From contig OW121743.1 in the NCBI GenBank assembly GCA_933228675.1, positions 11,124,686-11,188,685 of the forward strand: a DNA stretch of 64,000 nt. Direction: 5' to 3'. This DNA comes from Stomorhina lunata. Its lineage: Eukaryota > Arthropoda > Insecta > Diptera > Rhiniidae. Below are positions 1 to 12,514 of the stretch, piece by piece. The notes under the pieces were generated by a model that was not told where the DNA came from, ran no database searches, and saw only the letters and a program-made list of their open reading frames with translations. Position numbers and translations under genes: made by a program. How positions within the stretch are numbered: position 1 is the first letter of the stretch; each line of letters starts with the position of its first letter.

Positions 1-97
1 AAAAATCAAGAAATAAAATGAGTTTATTTTTTAGTTAAAGTCTTGTCTTGGTTTTTATTTCTCGACTAAGTTGCAAATGCAGTCACTCCTAGGGGCG

Positions 98-850
98 CAC
101 AGTGGTTTACGGACGTTTTTTTTTTGGAAATAATTCTTTTAAAATAATAATAATAGAAATATATTTTTTAAAAATTCGCCAAAAATCCATCTACGGATGG
201 ATTGAAAAGAATTTTTTTTAAAAACTTTTTTTTAAAAACTTTAAAAATCTTTTTATGTTTCTTAAGAAAATATTTTTTTATTAGTGAAAAATTATTGCTA
301 TCTTTTAGGGAAAACTGAAAAAAAACGAAATTTTTTTTAAGTTTCAACTTTGAATATTTTTAACTTTTCAACAAAAGAAGATATCTGTAACCGACTTGCA
401 CAAAAATTATTCAGAATTTTATTACAAACTTAACGAATATTTAAAAAAATTGTTGGACCTCAGATGCGTCCATCAGATCAAAAAAAGCTTAAAAAATAGG
501 TAAAAAATCAACCCAAAAATTATTTTTTACCCAAATATCTCGAAAGCTAAAGGAGGTAACTTACACATGTAAGGGTATTTTTAGTAGATCTTCTCAAGGA
601 CAAGTTTACAAGTTTAAAATTTCGTTTCAATCCATCCATAAATGGATTTTTGGCGAATTTTTAAAAAAGTCGAACACCCGAGGTGACCAACTTTGAAGGT
701 CCAGCAAACACTCTGCCGGCCCCTCATGGACCAGTGCTTTTGAAAACCAACTCGAATACTCCTTGACTATTACCATTTATTAAAATATTGCTAGTCGTTC
801 AAATGTTACAGAATTATTTCCAAAAAAAAAAGCGTCCGTAAACCACTGTG
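98..850. mobile_element. Non-autonomous DNA transposon with CACAGTGG terminal inverted repeats
   Basis: The left end reads CACAGTGGTTTACGGACG, then a T-run, then GGAAATAATTCT. The right end is the reverse complement of the same sequence (about 812-850), giving near-perfect terminal inverted repeats of ~40 bp. A second nested inverted pair lies inside: 164-207 against 625-668, 44 bp with two mismatches. No transposase frame is present, so this is a miniature or deleted copy. The flanks share GGCG on both sides (94-97 and 851-854), a possible 4-bp target duplication, but the exact border is uncertain. If the element is taken as CAGTGG...CCACTG, the 8-bp flanks match at only 5 of 8 bases. The CACAGTG end resembles the ends of Transib-type and Chapaev-type elements; superfamily is not settled. 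Confidence 0.75.
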
Positions 851-1304
851 GGCGATTGCCAAGGCAGCAAGGAAAATATTTTGGATTTAAAGGGGAATGA
901 TTACCGAGGGTTGTTGGGGATTTTGGAGACAAATGGAATTATAGTTATTTTGAACAATTTTGGGGTTACACGGTGTCACAAATGAGCAAATTTTTTTAAA
1001 AACTTGGAAAGCGACTTCGTGGGAGTTATAGGCCTAGGGGAGGACATACAAAAACAATTTTCAAAGATTAGCAAAAAACTGTTTTTTGGGGTAATTCTTA
1101 GTATTTTATCTCCAACTCTCATATTTGCGGAGCGATTTCAAAATTTTAAACAGTTTTGGAATGTAAAAGGGAAAAGCTTTTACAAGCTTTTACAATAAAT
1201 AACCTAAGTTTTCAAGAAAAATTTAGTTATTTTTTTAAAATTTTTCGTAATCTTTAAAATTCAAAAGCAATTTTTTCAGCTTTTTTCTATTAAAACCTAA
1301 TTTG
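851..1304. other. No recognisable feature
   Basis: AT-rich sequence with short open frames only. A 64-codon frame near 1004-1198 begins at a non-ATG codon and has no recognisable domain, so it is not called a gene. Confidence 0.6.
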
Positions 1305-1787
1305 TTTTATACAGTTTCTCAAAGCTAGTTTTATATAGAAAAAAATGAGATATAATTTATTGATATTGGTTTACATTTACAAAAGTTATATAACTTTTTT
1401 CAAAGTTAAAATTTTTCGCTTGTAATCAAAAAACCCCTAAGGTATGTTACACAATATTTGCTAAAAAGTGTGAGTTTTCGATTAATATCAAATGTGGGGA
1501 TTTGGGCCCAGGTTATTCAGGTTTCAGGTCTTGAAGCTGACTTTCATATTTCTTTGGTTACTTAAAAACCATCCCTCGTACATTTTAATCATGAAACACA
1601 GCTAAATAAAATAAATCTGTGGTTTTAACTACAAAAACTATGAATTCTAAGCAGTTTACCTTAAGCGTTTCAAGAAATTTTATTTTAGATATAAGAAATA
1701 ATTTAGGCTATTTCAAAAGTAACTAAAACTTCTTAGAATTCTTATTTAAAAGCCTTAAATTTTTCCTTTAAATTGAAATAAATTTAA
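1305..1787 (+). repeat. Long direct repeat, copy 1 (second copy at 2205-2675)
   Basis: This segment and 2205-2675 align throughout at an offset of 900-901 bp. Shared landmarks include ATTTTTCGCTTG, AAAAAACCCCT, GAGTTTTCGATT, TTGAAGCTGACTTTC and AACCATCCCTCGTAC. Divergence is by scattered substitutions and small indels, so the duplication is not recent. A short further fragment with the 'AAAAGTCTGAGTTTTCGAT' landmark occurs near 44586, which suggests a dispersed family rather than a purely local duplication. No coding potential is visible. Confidence 0.85.
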
Positions 1788-2150
1788 TTATGACTTAAAC
1801 TTGTTTCATTTTATCAAAAAAATACCGATATATCTATATATTATGCCAAATTTTTTGTTTTGTCGAGGCAAACGAATGCAGTTCATTTAAGCCGTATTTG
1901 AAAGAAAATATCTTGGGCTATAATTGTATATACAACATTTTATGAATTGGCTCGGATATGCAAAGTATTAAGCAATAAAATCTTGAAAAGGTATTTGAAA
2001 TGGGTTGAGTGTATGTTTTCTTTCAAAACTAAAACTTTTGTTAAGTCGAGGCAAAGGGATGCAATTTATTTTAAAAATAATAGAAAGCCACTACCCTTAG
2101 CCACACTTGGGTATAAGTTATTTGGCGAATAAGCACGGATGAGCCAACAA
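1788..2150 (+). repeat. Single dimer of the ~397-bp satellite-like repeat
   Basis: It contains the two half-unit signatures of the array at 5.2-9.0 kb: TCGAGGCAAACGAATGCAG near 1863 and GTCGAGGCAAAGGGATGCA near 2045, ~181 bp apart. These are followed by the 'ttatttggcgaataagcacggatga' type of tail. It sits between the two copies of the 900-bp direct repeat. A 61-codon open frame across it is a by-product of the repeat. Confidence 0.75.
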
Positions 2151-2204
2151 TTAATAAGTAGTTTCAATAGTTCGACATAAAAGTTAAACAATATAAAATA
2201 AAAA

Positions 2205-2675
2205 GTACAGTTTTTCAAAGCTATTTCCATATAGACAAAAAAAAATGAGATATTACTTATTGATATCGGTTTATATTTATAAAAGTTATTTAACTTCTTT
2301 CAAAGTTAAAATTTTTCGCTTGCAATCAAAAAACCCCTGAGGTATGTTACACAATATTGGCTGAAAAGTCTGAGTTTTCGATTGATATCAAATGTGGCGA
2401 TTTGGCCCCAGGTTATTCAGATTTCATGGACTTGAAGCTGACTTTCATATTTCCTTGGTTACTTAAAAACCATCCCTCGTACATTTCCTTCATGAAACAC
2501 AGCTAAAGAACTAAAAAACCATAAATTCTAAGCATTTTACCTTAAGAATTTTAAGAAATTTTATTTTAGATATAAGAAATAATTTAAGCTATTTCAAAAG
2601 TAACTAAAACTTCTTAGAATTCTCCCCTTTAAAAATCTCAAAATTTTTCCTTTAAATTGAAATAAATTTTATAAA
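2205..2675 (+). repeat. Long direct repeat, copy 2 (first copy at 1305-1787)
   Basis: It is homologous to 1305-1787. The match ends close to 2675, where copy 1 continues into the satellite dimer and copy 2 does not. Confidence 0.85.
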
Positions 2676-3760
2676 GATTCCTCATACACCAAGAACATAT
2701 TTCCTGGCCAAAATTCTAGATTCAAAATTCAAAATCTCATCTATCATAAAGCAATTTTCTGCAGCATTTAAGTCAAACTCTCAGTATTTTTCCACATTAA
2801 CAATTTCTAACTTTTTCCATTCATAAAAAACATTCATAGATTCATCTATATTCCCTCTGCTAACTCCGATAATTCATACAAATTTCAAACATTTTTATTT
2901 TATTCCTTTTGCTCGACATTCTTTATTTTATTTTTTTTGGAAAAGCCATCATTTATATTTTTTTCGCCAACAATCTTTTTATAGATTTGTCACAATAAAA
3001 TAGGAAAAATTGTTCTATTTGCAAAAAACAAAAAAAAAAGTACGTAATTCATGAATAAGTACTTTTTTCAAGTCATGAATGTAAAGTAGTTAAATATTTC
3101 AGGAAAAATTTTTTATATAAGGTTTCAATGATGATTCAGTGTTTTCTTAGCACTTTCAAACAAAAGCCAAGAGAAAAAGAACTTCAATAGAAAATTTATG
3201 GCTTCTTTCAAAAGCAGTTGACAGTTTAAGTTTAGCAGAACAACATAAGTTGGAAAAGTATAGGAAAACTGTGAAGAGGTTACTGCGAAGGAAACACAAG
3301 AAGGCTAGTTTAATCAATGAGAATACTATGACTAAACTATAGCTATAACTTCTAAATTTGCAAAAATAAGCAACAAATACTGAATCCGCTGCAAAATTGC
3401 TCTAATAGGTTGCAATTTTGAATTGGTTTAGAAGCGATTATACGAACCAATAAGCTCTAAACTGCTCTAAATGCTAGCACCCAGATAAGGTTAAGAATGA
3501 GGAATTTAAGAATCATACATGCAAATCTTGCGATATAAGGGTGTACCTTAGCTCCCCCAGAAATATTCTACCTAAAAAAACTTGTTTCATTTCCACGTTT
3601 CCGCATCCGGCCGAAAAACTGAAGAAAATATATGTATAGGCAATATTGGGAGTATTTTTGGTTTTGTTAAAATTTTTACCAATAAAAATGTAAATATTTA
3701 AAAATCCATAATGAAATATAAAAGAGAACTAAACTAGCTTTATTTTAAGTTATCACAAGA
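2676..3760. other. No recognisable feature
   Basis: AT-rich sequence with scattered A and T homopolymers. I see no open frame of note, no tandem repeat and no terminal inverted repeat. Confidence 0.5.
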
Positions 3761-3764
3761 AAAC

Positions 3765-4895
3765 ATTCATGAAGTAGTTTCGGAGTTATTGCAATTTTTC
3801 TCCGAAAATTCGTGCTTTCAATAACGCGCCTTAGGATATGCAGCAAAAAATTTCCTTTCAAATAAACAAATTTCAAAGCAAGTCATGACTTAAAATTCTA
3901 TTAGTTATAAATAGTTGAGTTTTATCAAAATATAGTCAAAATTTACTTACTTTTTGATATTAGAAAATTATACTTTTTTTCAGGTCGTTTTCAAAAATCA
4001 TTTTTTGATTTTTTTAAATTCTTTCTAGTGTGATTAAGTAAACAAATGGCAAAATAAAATTTAAAAAAATTGCGGTCGATATCTTTAACCGTTTTGCCAT
4101 ACCAGCGATTTGAAATCATAGAATTTCGTGAAAATTTTTCTCCGAAAATTCGTATTTTCAACAAAACGCCTTATGATATGCAGCAAAAAATTTCCTTTAA
4201 AATAAATAAATTTCAAAGCAAGTCATGACTTTAAATTCTATTAGTTATAAATAGTTGAGTTTTATCAAAATATAGTTAAAATTTACTTACTTTTTGATAT
4301 TAGAAAATTATACTTTTTTTTCAGGTCGTTTTCAAAAATCATTTTTGGATTTTTTTAAATTTTATTTAACAAATTTTACAAATTGTAAATTTTCTTTTCA
4401 GTGTCATAAAGTAAACACATGCCAAAATAAAATTTAAAAAAATTGCGGTCGATATCCTAAACCGTTTTGACGTAACTGCGATTTGAAATCATAGAATTTC
4501 GTGAAAATTTTCCCCCAAAAATTCGTGTTTTCAACAACACGCCTTAGGATATGCAACAAAAAAATTTACTTTAGAATAAAGAAATTTCAATGTAAGTCGT
4601 GATTTACAATTATATGGCCTTAAAGTACCAATTACTTGAGTTTTCTCAAAATATAATCAAAATTTACTTAGTTTTTTTTCATATTAAAAAATTTTACTTT
4701 TTTTCTCAGGTCGATTTCAAAAAGCATTTTTTAATTTTTTGAAAATTTTATTTAGCAAATTTTAGAAATCGTAAATTTTTATTTCAGTGTCATAAAACTA
4801 ACACATGTCAAAATAAAATTTTAAAAAATGAGGTCGATATCTTTAACCGTTTCGATGTACCTACGATTTGAAAACGTAAAATTTCGTGAAAATGT
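3765..4895 (+). repeat. Tandem repeat of ~340-373 bp, three copies
   Basis: The landmark AAAATTCGTnnTTTCAA followed by CGCCTTAnGATATGCA occurs near 3804, 4144 and 4517, giving unit lengths of ~340 and ~373 bp. Each unit also carries 'aaatttcaaagcaagtc', 'ttgagttttatcaaaatatag', 'tcaggtcgttttcaaaa', a 'gcggtcgatat' motif and 'aatttcgtgaaaat' in the same order. The third copy is the most diverged and ends near 4895. A short piece of the unit start (GAAGTAGTTTnCGAGTTATTG, then CCGAAAATT) recurs near 10768. Confidence 0.85.
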
Positions 4896-5229
4896 TAATT
4901 TTTGGTCATAATTTGAGTAGATACTTGGTAAATTTTTCCAGTGTTCAATTTTAATAAAAATAATAATGAATATTATTGCTTAATCTATAGAAAATCTATG
5001 CTGAAGTGTGCTTTTTTATATTGGAAAAGCTTAACCCTTTCTTTACCGGGTTAATGTTCAAAATTTGGTTTTTTGATTTTTTTTTGCAATTTTTCTCAAA
5101 ATTTCGCAAAAGCAAGAAAATTTTTGAATTTTGTGGTGAATTTCACTAAAAGTGCATAAATTTCATAAAATTTTCTTTAAAATGAAACCCGTTTCATTGA
5201 TATTAAAAATATATTTCCTTGTTTTATTG
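4896..5229. other. No recognisable feature
   Basis: AT-rich spacer between the ~350-bp tandem repeat and the satellite-like dimer array. I see only homopolymer runs. Confidence 0.5.
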
Positions 5230-8200
5230 TGATTTAAACTTGAGTCATTTTATCAAGAAAATACCGATATACCTATGTATTATGCCACATTTTTTTTTTT
5301 GTCAAGGCAAACCAATGCAATTCATTTAAGCCTTATTTGAAAGAAAATACTTTGAGTTGTAACTGTGTATACCGTGTTTTATGAATTGACCCGAATGGTC
5401 GAAGTATTATGCAATAAAATCTTGAAAAGGTATTTGACATGGGTCGGGTGTTTGTTTTCTTTCAAAACTAAAACTTTTGTTAAGTCGAGGCAAAGAGCTG
5501 CAGTTTATTTTAAAACTAGTAAAAAGCCATAACCCTAAGCTACAATTTGATATAAATTATTTGACGGATAAGTACGGATGAATCAATTAATAATAAATAA
5601 TTTAAATTACTCAACATAAAATTTAAAAATAAAAAAAATATAGTAGAAAGACGTGGGATATTATACAAAGCATATCTTGAATATCAAGGCATTACGACCT
5701 ATGTAAGACTTAATTTGAAAGCTTAAATCGATCTTGTGCTATGCCAAAAAATAATCAAATGTTAGAATAGCAATAGAAGGAATGATGATCCATACTATAA
5801 TAGCAAATTATATAATTTTTGTTCTGAAAAGGCAAATAAATGCAGTTCATTTAAGCAGTGGCCCAAAGCAAATACTTTAGGCTATAATAGCATGTATATT
5901 ATTTTATGGGTGGACTCATATGAACAAAGTATTATGCAAAGTATAATTTGAAAGAGGTCCACTGGATGTTTTTTTTTTAACAAAAACTTTTGTTTAGTCG
6001 AAGCAAAGCGCTGCAGCTTATTTTTTATGTAGTAAAAAGCCATTACTCTAAGCTACAATAAGATATAAATTATTTGGCGAATAATCACGAATGAACTGAT
6101 TAATAATAATGAGTTTCAATTACTAGACGGAAAAGTTATCAAAAATTAAAATAAAAGTAGGAAGATATGAGATATCATCTAAAGCACATCTTAAATATCA
6201 ATACATTATGACTTAATTTTAAAGCGACAAGATCGATTGGCGCTTTAAAATTGCCAATAATAATCAAATGTTAGACCAGCAATACAAAGAATAATGATAC
6301 ACACTGCAACAGCAAATTATATAATTTTTGTTCTGTGGAGGCAGATGAATGCAGTTGACTTAAACAGAGATTGAAAGAAAACTCCTTAGTGTGCGATAGC
6401 GCTTACTCCATTTTACGGATAAACTCGGATGGATTATGCAACAAAATCTTGACAAAAATATTTAAAATGGGTCAAGTGTATGTTTCTTTCAAAATTTTGT
6501 TAAGGCGAGGCAAAGAAATGCAGTTTATTTGAACAGCGATGGAAAGCAATTACTCTAAGCTACTAATGCCTATAAATCGTTTGACGGATAAGTACGGATG
6601 AACAAAGTAATAAGCAAGAATTAAAAAAAAAATTGGAAGATAAAACTGAAAAATGTTTGTATTTAAAAATATTTTTCAGTTTTATCTTCTAATTTGGCAC
6701 ATTTTTTTTGTTTTATCGTATCAAACGAATGTAGTGGTTCAAAGAAAATACTTTTGGCCATAATAATGTATATATCATTTTACGGACCACCTCGGATAAG
6801 TATTATGACCCCTTCAAAAAAAAAATAAATAAGTCAAGTGTATATTTTCATACAAAACTAGAATTTTTGTTAAGTTGAAGCACAAATATGCAGTTTATTT
6901 GAGCAGTGATAGAAAGTCTGTGGCCTAAGCTATTATCGAATTTAAATTATTTGACGGATAAGTACGGATGAACAAAGTTACTGGAAGAATTAAAAAAAAA
7001 ATTAGAAGATAATACTGAAGAATGTTTGCATTTTAAAAAACCAGCCGAAATATGAGTAACATAAATATGATACTTTTTTTGTTTAGCCGAGGCAAATAAA
7101 TGCAGTTCATTTAAGCAGTGGTTCAAATAAAATTTCTTAAACTATAATAGTGTAGATATTGTTTTACGGATTAATTCGGATGAACAAAGTTTTAATGCAA
7201 TAAAACCTTGACAAAATATTTGAAATGGTTCAAGTATATGTTTTCTTATGAAAGTAAAATTTTTGTTAAGTCGAGGCAAAGGGATGCAGTTTATTTGAAC
7301 AGTAGTGAAAAGCCACTATCTTAGGCTACAATTAAATATAAATTATTTGACGGATAAATACGGATAAACAAAGTAATAGGCAGAAATTAAAATAAACTTA
7401 GAAGATAAAACTGAAAAATGTTTGTGTTAAAAAAAAGCCAGCCGATATATATATTATATGACTTTGGCACATTTTTTGTTTTATCGAGGCAAATAAATGC
7501 AGATCATTTAAAAAGCGGTTTAAATAAAATTCCTTGGGCTATAACAGAGTATATATTGTTTTACGGATTAATTCGGATAAACAAAGTTTTAATGCAATGA
7601 ATCCAGGATAAAATATTTGAAATGGTTCCAGTATATGTTTTCTTATAAAACTAAAATTTTTGTTAAGTCGAGGCAAAGGGATGCAGTTTATTTGAACAGT
7701 GGTGAAAAGCCACTAACCTAGGCTACAATTGAGTATAAATTATTTGACGGATAAATACGGATAAACAAAGTAATAGGCAGAAATTTAAGTAAACTTAGAA
7801 GATAAAACTGAAAAATGTTTGTGTTAAAAAAAAGCCAGCCGATATATATATTATATGACTTTGGCACATTTTTTGTTTTATCGAGGCAAATAAATGCAGT
7901 TCATTTAAACACTGGTTCAAATAAAATGCCTTGGGGTATAACAATGTATATATTGTTTTACAGATTAATTCGGATAAACAAAGTTTTAATGCAATGAATC
8001 CAGGATAAAATATTTGAAATGGTTCCAGTATATGTTTTCTTATAAAACTAAAATTTTTGTTTAGTCGAGGCAAAGGGATGCAGTTTATTTGAACAGTAGT
8101 GAAAAGCCACTATCTTAGGCTACAATTAAATATAAATTATTTGACGGATAAATACGGATAAACAAAGTAATAGGCAGAAATTTAAATAAACTTAGAAGAT

Positions 8201-8975
8201 AAAACTGAAAAATGTCTGTGTTAAAAAAAAAGCCAGCCGATATATATATATTATATGTTTTTGGCACATTTTTTGTTTTATCGAGGCAAATAAATGCAGT
8301 TCATTTAAACACTGGTTCAAATAAAATGCCTTGGGGTATAAGAGTGTATATATTGTTTTACGCATTAACTTGGATAAGCAAAGTAATTTGAAGTGAAACC
8401 TTGAAAAAATATTTGAAATTGGTTAAGTGTATGTTTTCATACAAAACTAACATTTTTGTTAAGTCGTGGCAAAGATATGCAGTTTATTTGAAAAATGGTG
8501 GAAAGCTAATATCAAAGCCTACTCTTGCCTATAAATCGTTTGACGGATAAACACGGATGAACAAAGTAATAAGCAAAAATTTTTAAAAAATTTTAAGATA
8601 AAACTGAAAAATGTTTGTACATAAAAAAGCTTTCGATATACATATGTTTCATATAATTTTGGCACATTTTTTTAGTTTTATCATGGCAAACGAATGCAGT
8701 GGTTCAAAGAAAATACTTTTGGCCATAATAATGTATATATCATTTTACGGACCACCTCGGATAAGTATTATGAAACCTTGAAAAAAAAAATTGAAATAAG
8801 TCAAGTTTATGGTCTCTTACAAAACTTACATTTTTGTTAAGCCGTGGCAAAGAAATGTAGTTTATTTGAGTAGTGGTGGAAAGCCAATACCCTGGGCTAC
8901 TATTGTTCATAAATCGCTTGACGGATAATTGCGGATAAACAAACTAGTAAGCAGAACTTGTAAAAAATATAAAAC
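5230..8975 (+). repeat. Satellite-like higher-order array of ~397-bp dimers
   Basis: About nine tandem dimers. Each contains two related half-units that begin TCGAGGCAAAnnnATGCAG and end near 'ttnacggat(a/t)a...cggataaacaaag'. Half A signatures lie near 5302, 5825, 6335, 6715, 7085, 7482, 7879, 8281 and 8680. Half B signatures lie near 5483, 5995, 6502, 6872, 7266, 7666, 8062, 8461 and 8837. The A-to-B distance is ~160-184 bp and the dimer period in the centre is ~397 bp. The dimers at ~7.40-8.27 kb are nearly identical and the outer ones are diverged, as expected from unequal exchange homogenising the centre. Open frames of 60-92 codons here are repeat by-products; the two 60-codon frames at 7418 and 7815 are copies of one unit. 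Confidence 0.88.
6636..6689. repeat. Perfect 19-bp inverted repeat inside the dimer array
   Basis: The arm GAAGATAAAACTGAAAAAT at 6636-6654 is exactly reverse-complemented at 6671-6689 with a 16-base loop. The arm is the normal unit-junction sequence of the array, so one junction has gained a short inverted copy here. Confidence 0.85.
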
Positions 8976-10744
8976 TGAAAAATTTTATTTTTTTTTATTT
9001 TTAATTCGTGTGTCCCCTGTCTTATCTTGGCGCTTTTATCTTAAACATATACGCCCTATTTCTTAAACAGAAAATAAAGTTGTAACAAAGTTATAAGTCA
9101 AATTTTCCATACAAAATTCCTACGATAAGTGTTTGACAATTTTATAACTCGTTTGGGATAGTTTTTAGTAAAGCTACGACGTCTTTTATGACTGCAGCTA
9201 CGATTGAACTAAGACTACTTTAAGACTTTAAAACGGTTACTTGATATTTTCCACAAAAAAACTTTCCTCTGAAGACTACTTCCTTTTAAGTTTGAAGAAA
9301 GCAGCAAACAAATGCTCCTGCCAATGACATCCTTAAGTCTTTCAAATGCATTATTTCACTTGTGCACTCAAGTGTTAAAATTATTTGAAAACACACACAA
9401 ATTTTTTTGGAAGCAACTCTGCGACATTTATTGATACCAAGCGAATCGAATCGTAAATAATTTTAAGACAATTGTTAACGACAATTTCCATTTCTTTTTG
9501 TTATTGTTAGTCTCCTAGAGCACAAGTATTTAAAATGAAAGTGTTGTCCTTTAGACAAAAATCCTTTTATTTTCACTCAATGGAAAATTTGATTATGCGG
9601 TATTTTTCTTAAGCTTTTTTGTGTCATTTTGATGGGGGTCGAGGGGTTTTTAGGGTATTTATGCATAAATTATATATTAGAGACATGTTCACTTTCATGG
9701 GGATTAATGGATTTTTTTGTATTTCTTAAATTTAATTTTATGCTGGAGTTTTTTAGATGGTAAAAGGACAATAACATGTTTAATATAAAATGCAGACAGA
9801 AATTGTGCACTAGGAGGACACTGAGAAAAAACAGAGGATAAAATTGTTATGGATATTTAAAAAGGATACCAAGCAAAAGGCTCAATCTATTTAAATTAAT
9901 TCGTATTTAAAAAAATATTCTCTTTTTGACTGACTGGTCTTAGTATCCCTCCCTTTTTCATACTTTCTTTTCTCTCAGTGTTAACCCAATCACATCTAAA
10001 ACGAAAGCCCCAAATATACCAAAGACCACTACACTAGAGATTTTAATGGATTTAAATATTCTACTTGCCATTTTCCATTTATATTTATATCCCCCTGCCG
10101 CAGTAAGGACCTTTAGAAAGGACTAATCTATACATTGTAACTGTTAGGTTTTGGTTGCATATTTAAGGACTCAGGCAAGGACGGACATGTGTTGCAAAGG
10201 GAGCCATATTTACAAGTGTTCGTCTACATTTTTTAAGGTATTAGTGGGGGGGTAGAATGTGTTGGGAATTATATTGTTGCTAGTAAGTTTAACATGTTTT
10301 ACTATATTTTATGTTGCTGCAGATTTTGGCTATTTCTGCTGCTGCTACTGCTACTGCTACTCATGATGTCGTTGTAATTTCTGTTGTTGCTACAGCAGAT
10401 TTCCTTGTTATTTTTGCTATTGCTGTTATTGTTGTAGTGTAGTGGAATATAATGTTTAAACTATTCAGGCGTCAAATACCATCGAGACGATGTCAACATA
10501 GGTTAAACAAACCAACCATAAAGTAATCTCAAGCCACAATTGCTCTATACCGCCAAATATACAGTCATTTACAAAATACACTAACATAATCTTATATGTA
10601 TGGGTATGAAAATAAGGGGGGAAATTTCTAAGGCCTAGTCTTTGGAAGCCTTCAAATTCGGAATTACGACAAGTATACCTACACCTTCTGAAACACATTA
10701 CATTGCAGTCCTAGTGGCTAAAATTTTATGGTATTACAAAAGAT
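8976..10744. other. No gene recognised; mostly unique AT-rich DNA
   Basis: No tandem structure apart from the triplet-rich patch at 10316-10436. A 77-codon minus-strand frame at 10465-10698 has no recognisable motif and no supporting splice or promoter context, so it is not called. Confidence 0.5.
10316..10436 (+). repeat. Triplet-rich low-complexity patch (TGC/TAC/TGT type)
   Basis: A run of gct-gct-gct-act-gct-act type triplets, followed by 'gttgttgctac' and 'gctattgctgttattgttgta'. It is imperfect and has no long open frame, so it reads as a decayed trinucleotide microsatellite rather than a coding homopolymer stretch. Confidence 0.65.
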
Positions 10745-10924
10745 CGGCGGCGATATAAAAAAATTTATGAAGTAGTTTTCGAGTTATTGAAATTTTTTCC
10801 CGAAAATTTATGCAAAATCCGGAGGGTCATTCATTTTAGACCTATGATTCCTTTGGCAAAGTTCTTTAGAATGACCCATAGAATAACAATTGCTTAAGGC
10901 AAAAAATTGGCCCACCCTAAAGTA

Positions 10925-11290
10925 CATACATATATTACATTTTTTGTTTTGTCGAGGCAAACATATGCAGTTCATTAAAGCGGAATTTAACAACGATATA
11001 CCAGGCTATATTAATGTATATGTCGTTTTACGGATTGGCTCGGATGAGCAAAGTATTATGCAATGAAAACTTGAAAACATATTTGAAATGTATTAAGTGT
11101 ATGTTTTCTTACAAAACTAAGTTTTTTGTTAAGTCGCTGCAAAGTGATGCAGTTTGTTTTAGCAGTAGTAAATAGCCATTACTTTAAGGTATAATTAAGG
11201 GTTAACTATTTAACGGATAAATACGAATAAACAAACTAATAAGTAAAAATTAAAAAAAAAATTGAAAGATAAAACTGAAAAATCTTTGTG
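10925..11290 (+). repeat. Single diverged dimer of the ~397-bp satellite-like repeat
   Basis: Half A signature GTCGAGGCAAACATATGCAG lies near 10950 and half B 'gtcgctgcaaagtgatgcag' near 11133. It ends in 'aacggataaatacgaataaacaaac' and the junction 'aaagataaaactgaaaaat'. It lies ~2 kb from the main array. Confidence 0.75.
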
Positions 11291-12514
11291 TTTACTTTTG
11301 TCCAGTGGATAACCTTTAATTTTTAAAGCTTAATTCGAAATTATTGTTATGTCGAGAAAATAAAGTAATAATATTTAGAATAGTAAAACCCTTATTTCTT
11401 AATGTAAATATTTCAACATACCCGTTCAATAAGCCCTCCATAAGCCCTGCTTTCGTAGTTCTTCCGAAAAGATTCTTGTAGTCTCTTATAATATAAAGCT
11501 AAGAAAACAATTTATTTTTTGATAAGAGTTTAAGTCAGTAAATCTATTCGGCAAGAGATTACTGCTCCTTACAAATCAGGTCTTTAAAGAAGCGCATAAT
11601 CTTATATTTTACTCGCTGGGACTGGCACTTCTGAAGGTGTTACCAGAGTAATCCTTTAAAGATGTATTCTTCTGTATACTCAAGTCACGCTTATAAGACT
11701 TTCTTAAAACTTTCTTCTCTGTAAGGCATTTCCAAGGCCTTCGTAATAACAATTTTACAGCATTCCAAGAAGTACTCTTGGAATGCTTTAAATAATAATA
11801 TAACAAAAATGATAGCAAGATACCAAAGCACTTTTTCCACTAACGCGCACTAGAAATGAACTTGAAGTATAAGATGAACTACTTGGGAAGATGAAATAAT
11901 ATCCCATAACCTAAATTTAGTGGTATTTCTAAAGGCCTTCCATGCTAATATGGAGAATGTTTCTAAAAAATGAAATGAGCTCAAAAAATATAAGGTCAAA
12001 TACTTAGAAAGAAAAAACTTATCACATAAACTAACATCTTCCCTTTGGAGCTAAATCTAAAGGCCATACCTAAGTAATATATCTTAAACTTCGCTTAAAC
12101 TTATTATTTTCCCATTTGGTGGTAATTCTGAAGCCCTACCCTAAGACCTTCTTATGGAAGCATTTGACGATATCTTCTACTGTTCAAAAACAAAATCCCC
12201 CCTTCGCATAAACTATAATTTTCTCATTTGCAGGTATGAAAGCATTCGATAATATCTCCCGCTGCTCAAAAATAGAGGAATGATGAAAGGCCCCTATTCC
12301 CAACATTTCCCCCCCTTAGCTTAGGCCTTATAGTAAGTGGTTTTTAGGTCTTGTGTCCGTGTGTTTGTACAAACGAAATAATCTCTCCTTTAGTGCGATT
12401 GGGTTTCCCTGCGTGAGTGTATGTCTGAGGATTTGTGTTTATGTACGAACCACTTGCCTGCCAGACATTTAGGTACATCTAAGAGTAAAGGAGGTATGGT
12501 TCAAAAAGGTCATT
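11291..12514. other. Unassigned DNA with a weak degenerate repeat
   Basis: Between about 11880 and 12290 the phrases 'ttctaaaggccttcc', 'atctaaaggccatacc' and 'ttctgaagccctaccc' recur. They are preceded by 'cccataacctaa' or 'cacataaactaa' phrases, which suggests a very decayed tandem repeat of roughly 70-120 bp. A 69-codon minus frame at 11609-11818 shows no recognisable domain. Confidence 0.4.

Noticed and set aside
10465..10698. 77-codon minus-strand frame with several cysteines (MCFRRCRYTC...)
   Set aside because: Short, without a recognisable motif or supporting context; the length is ordinary for chance frames.
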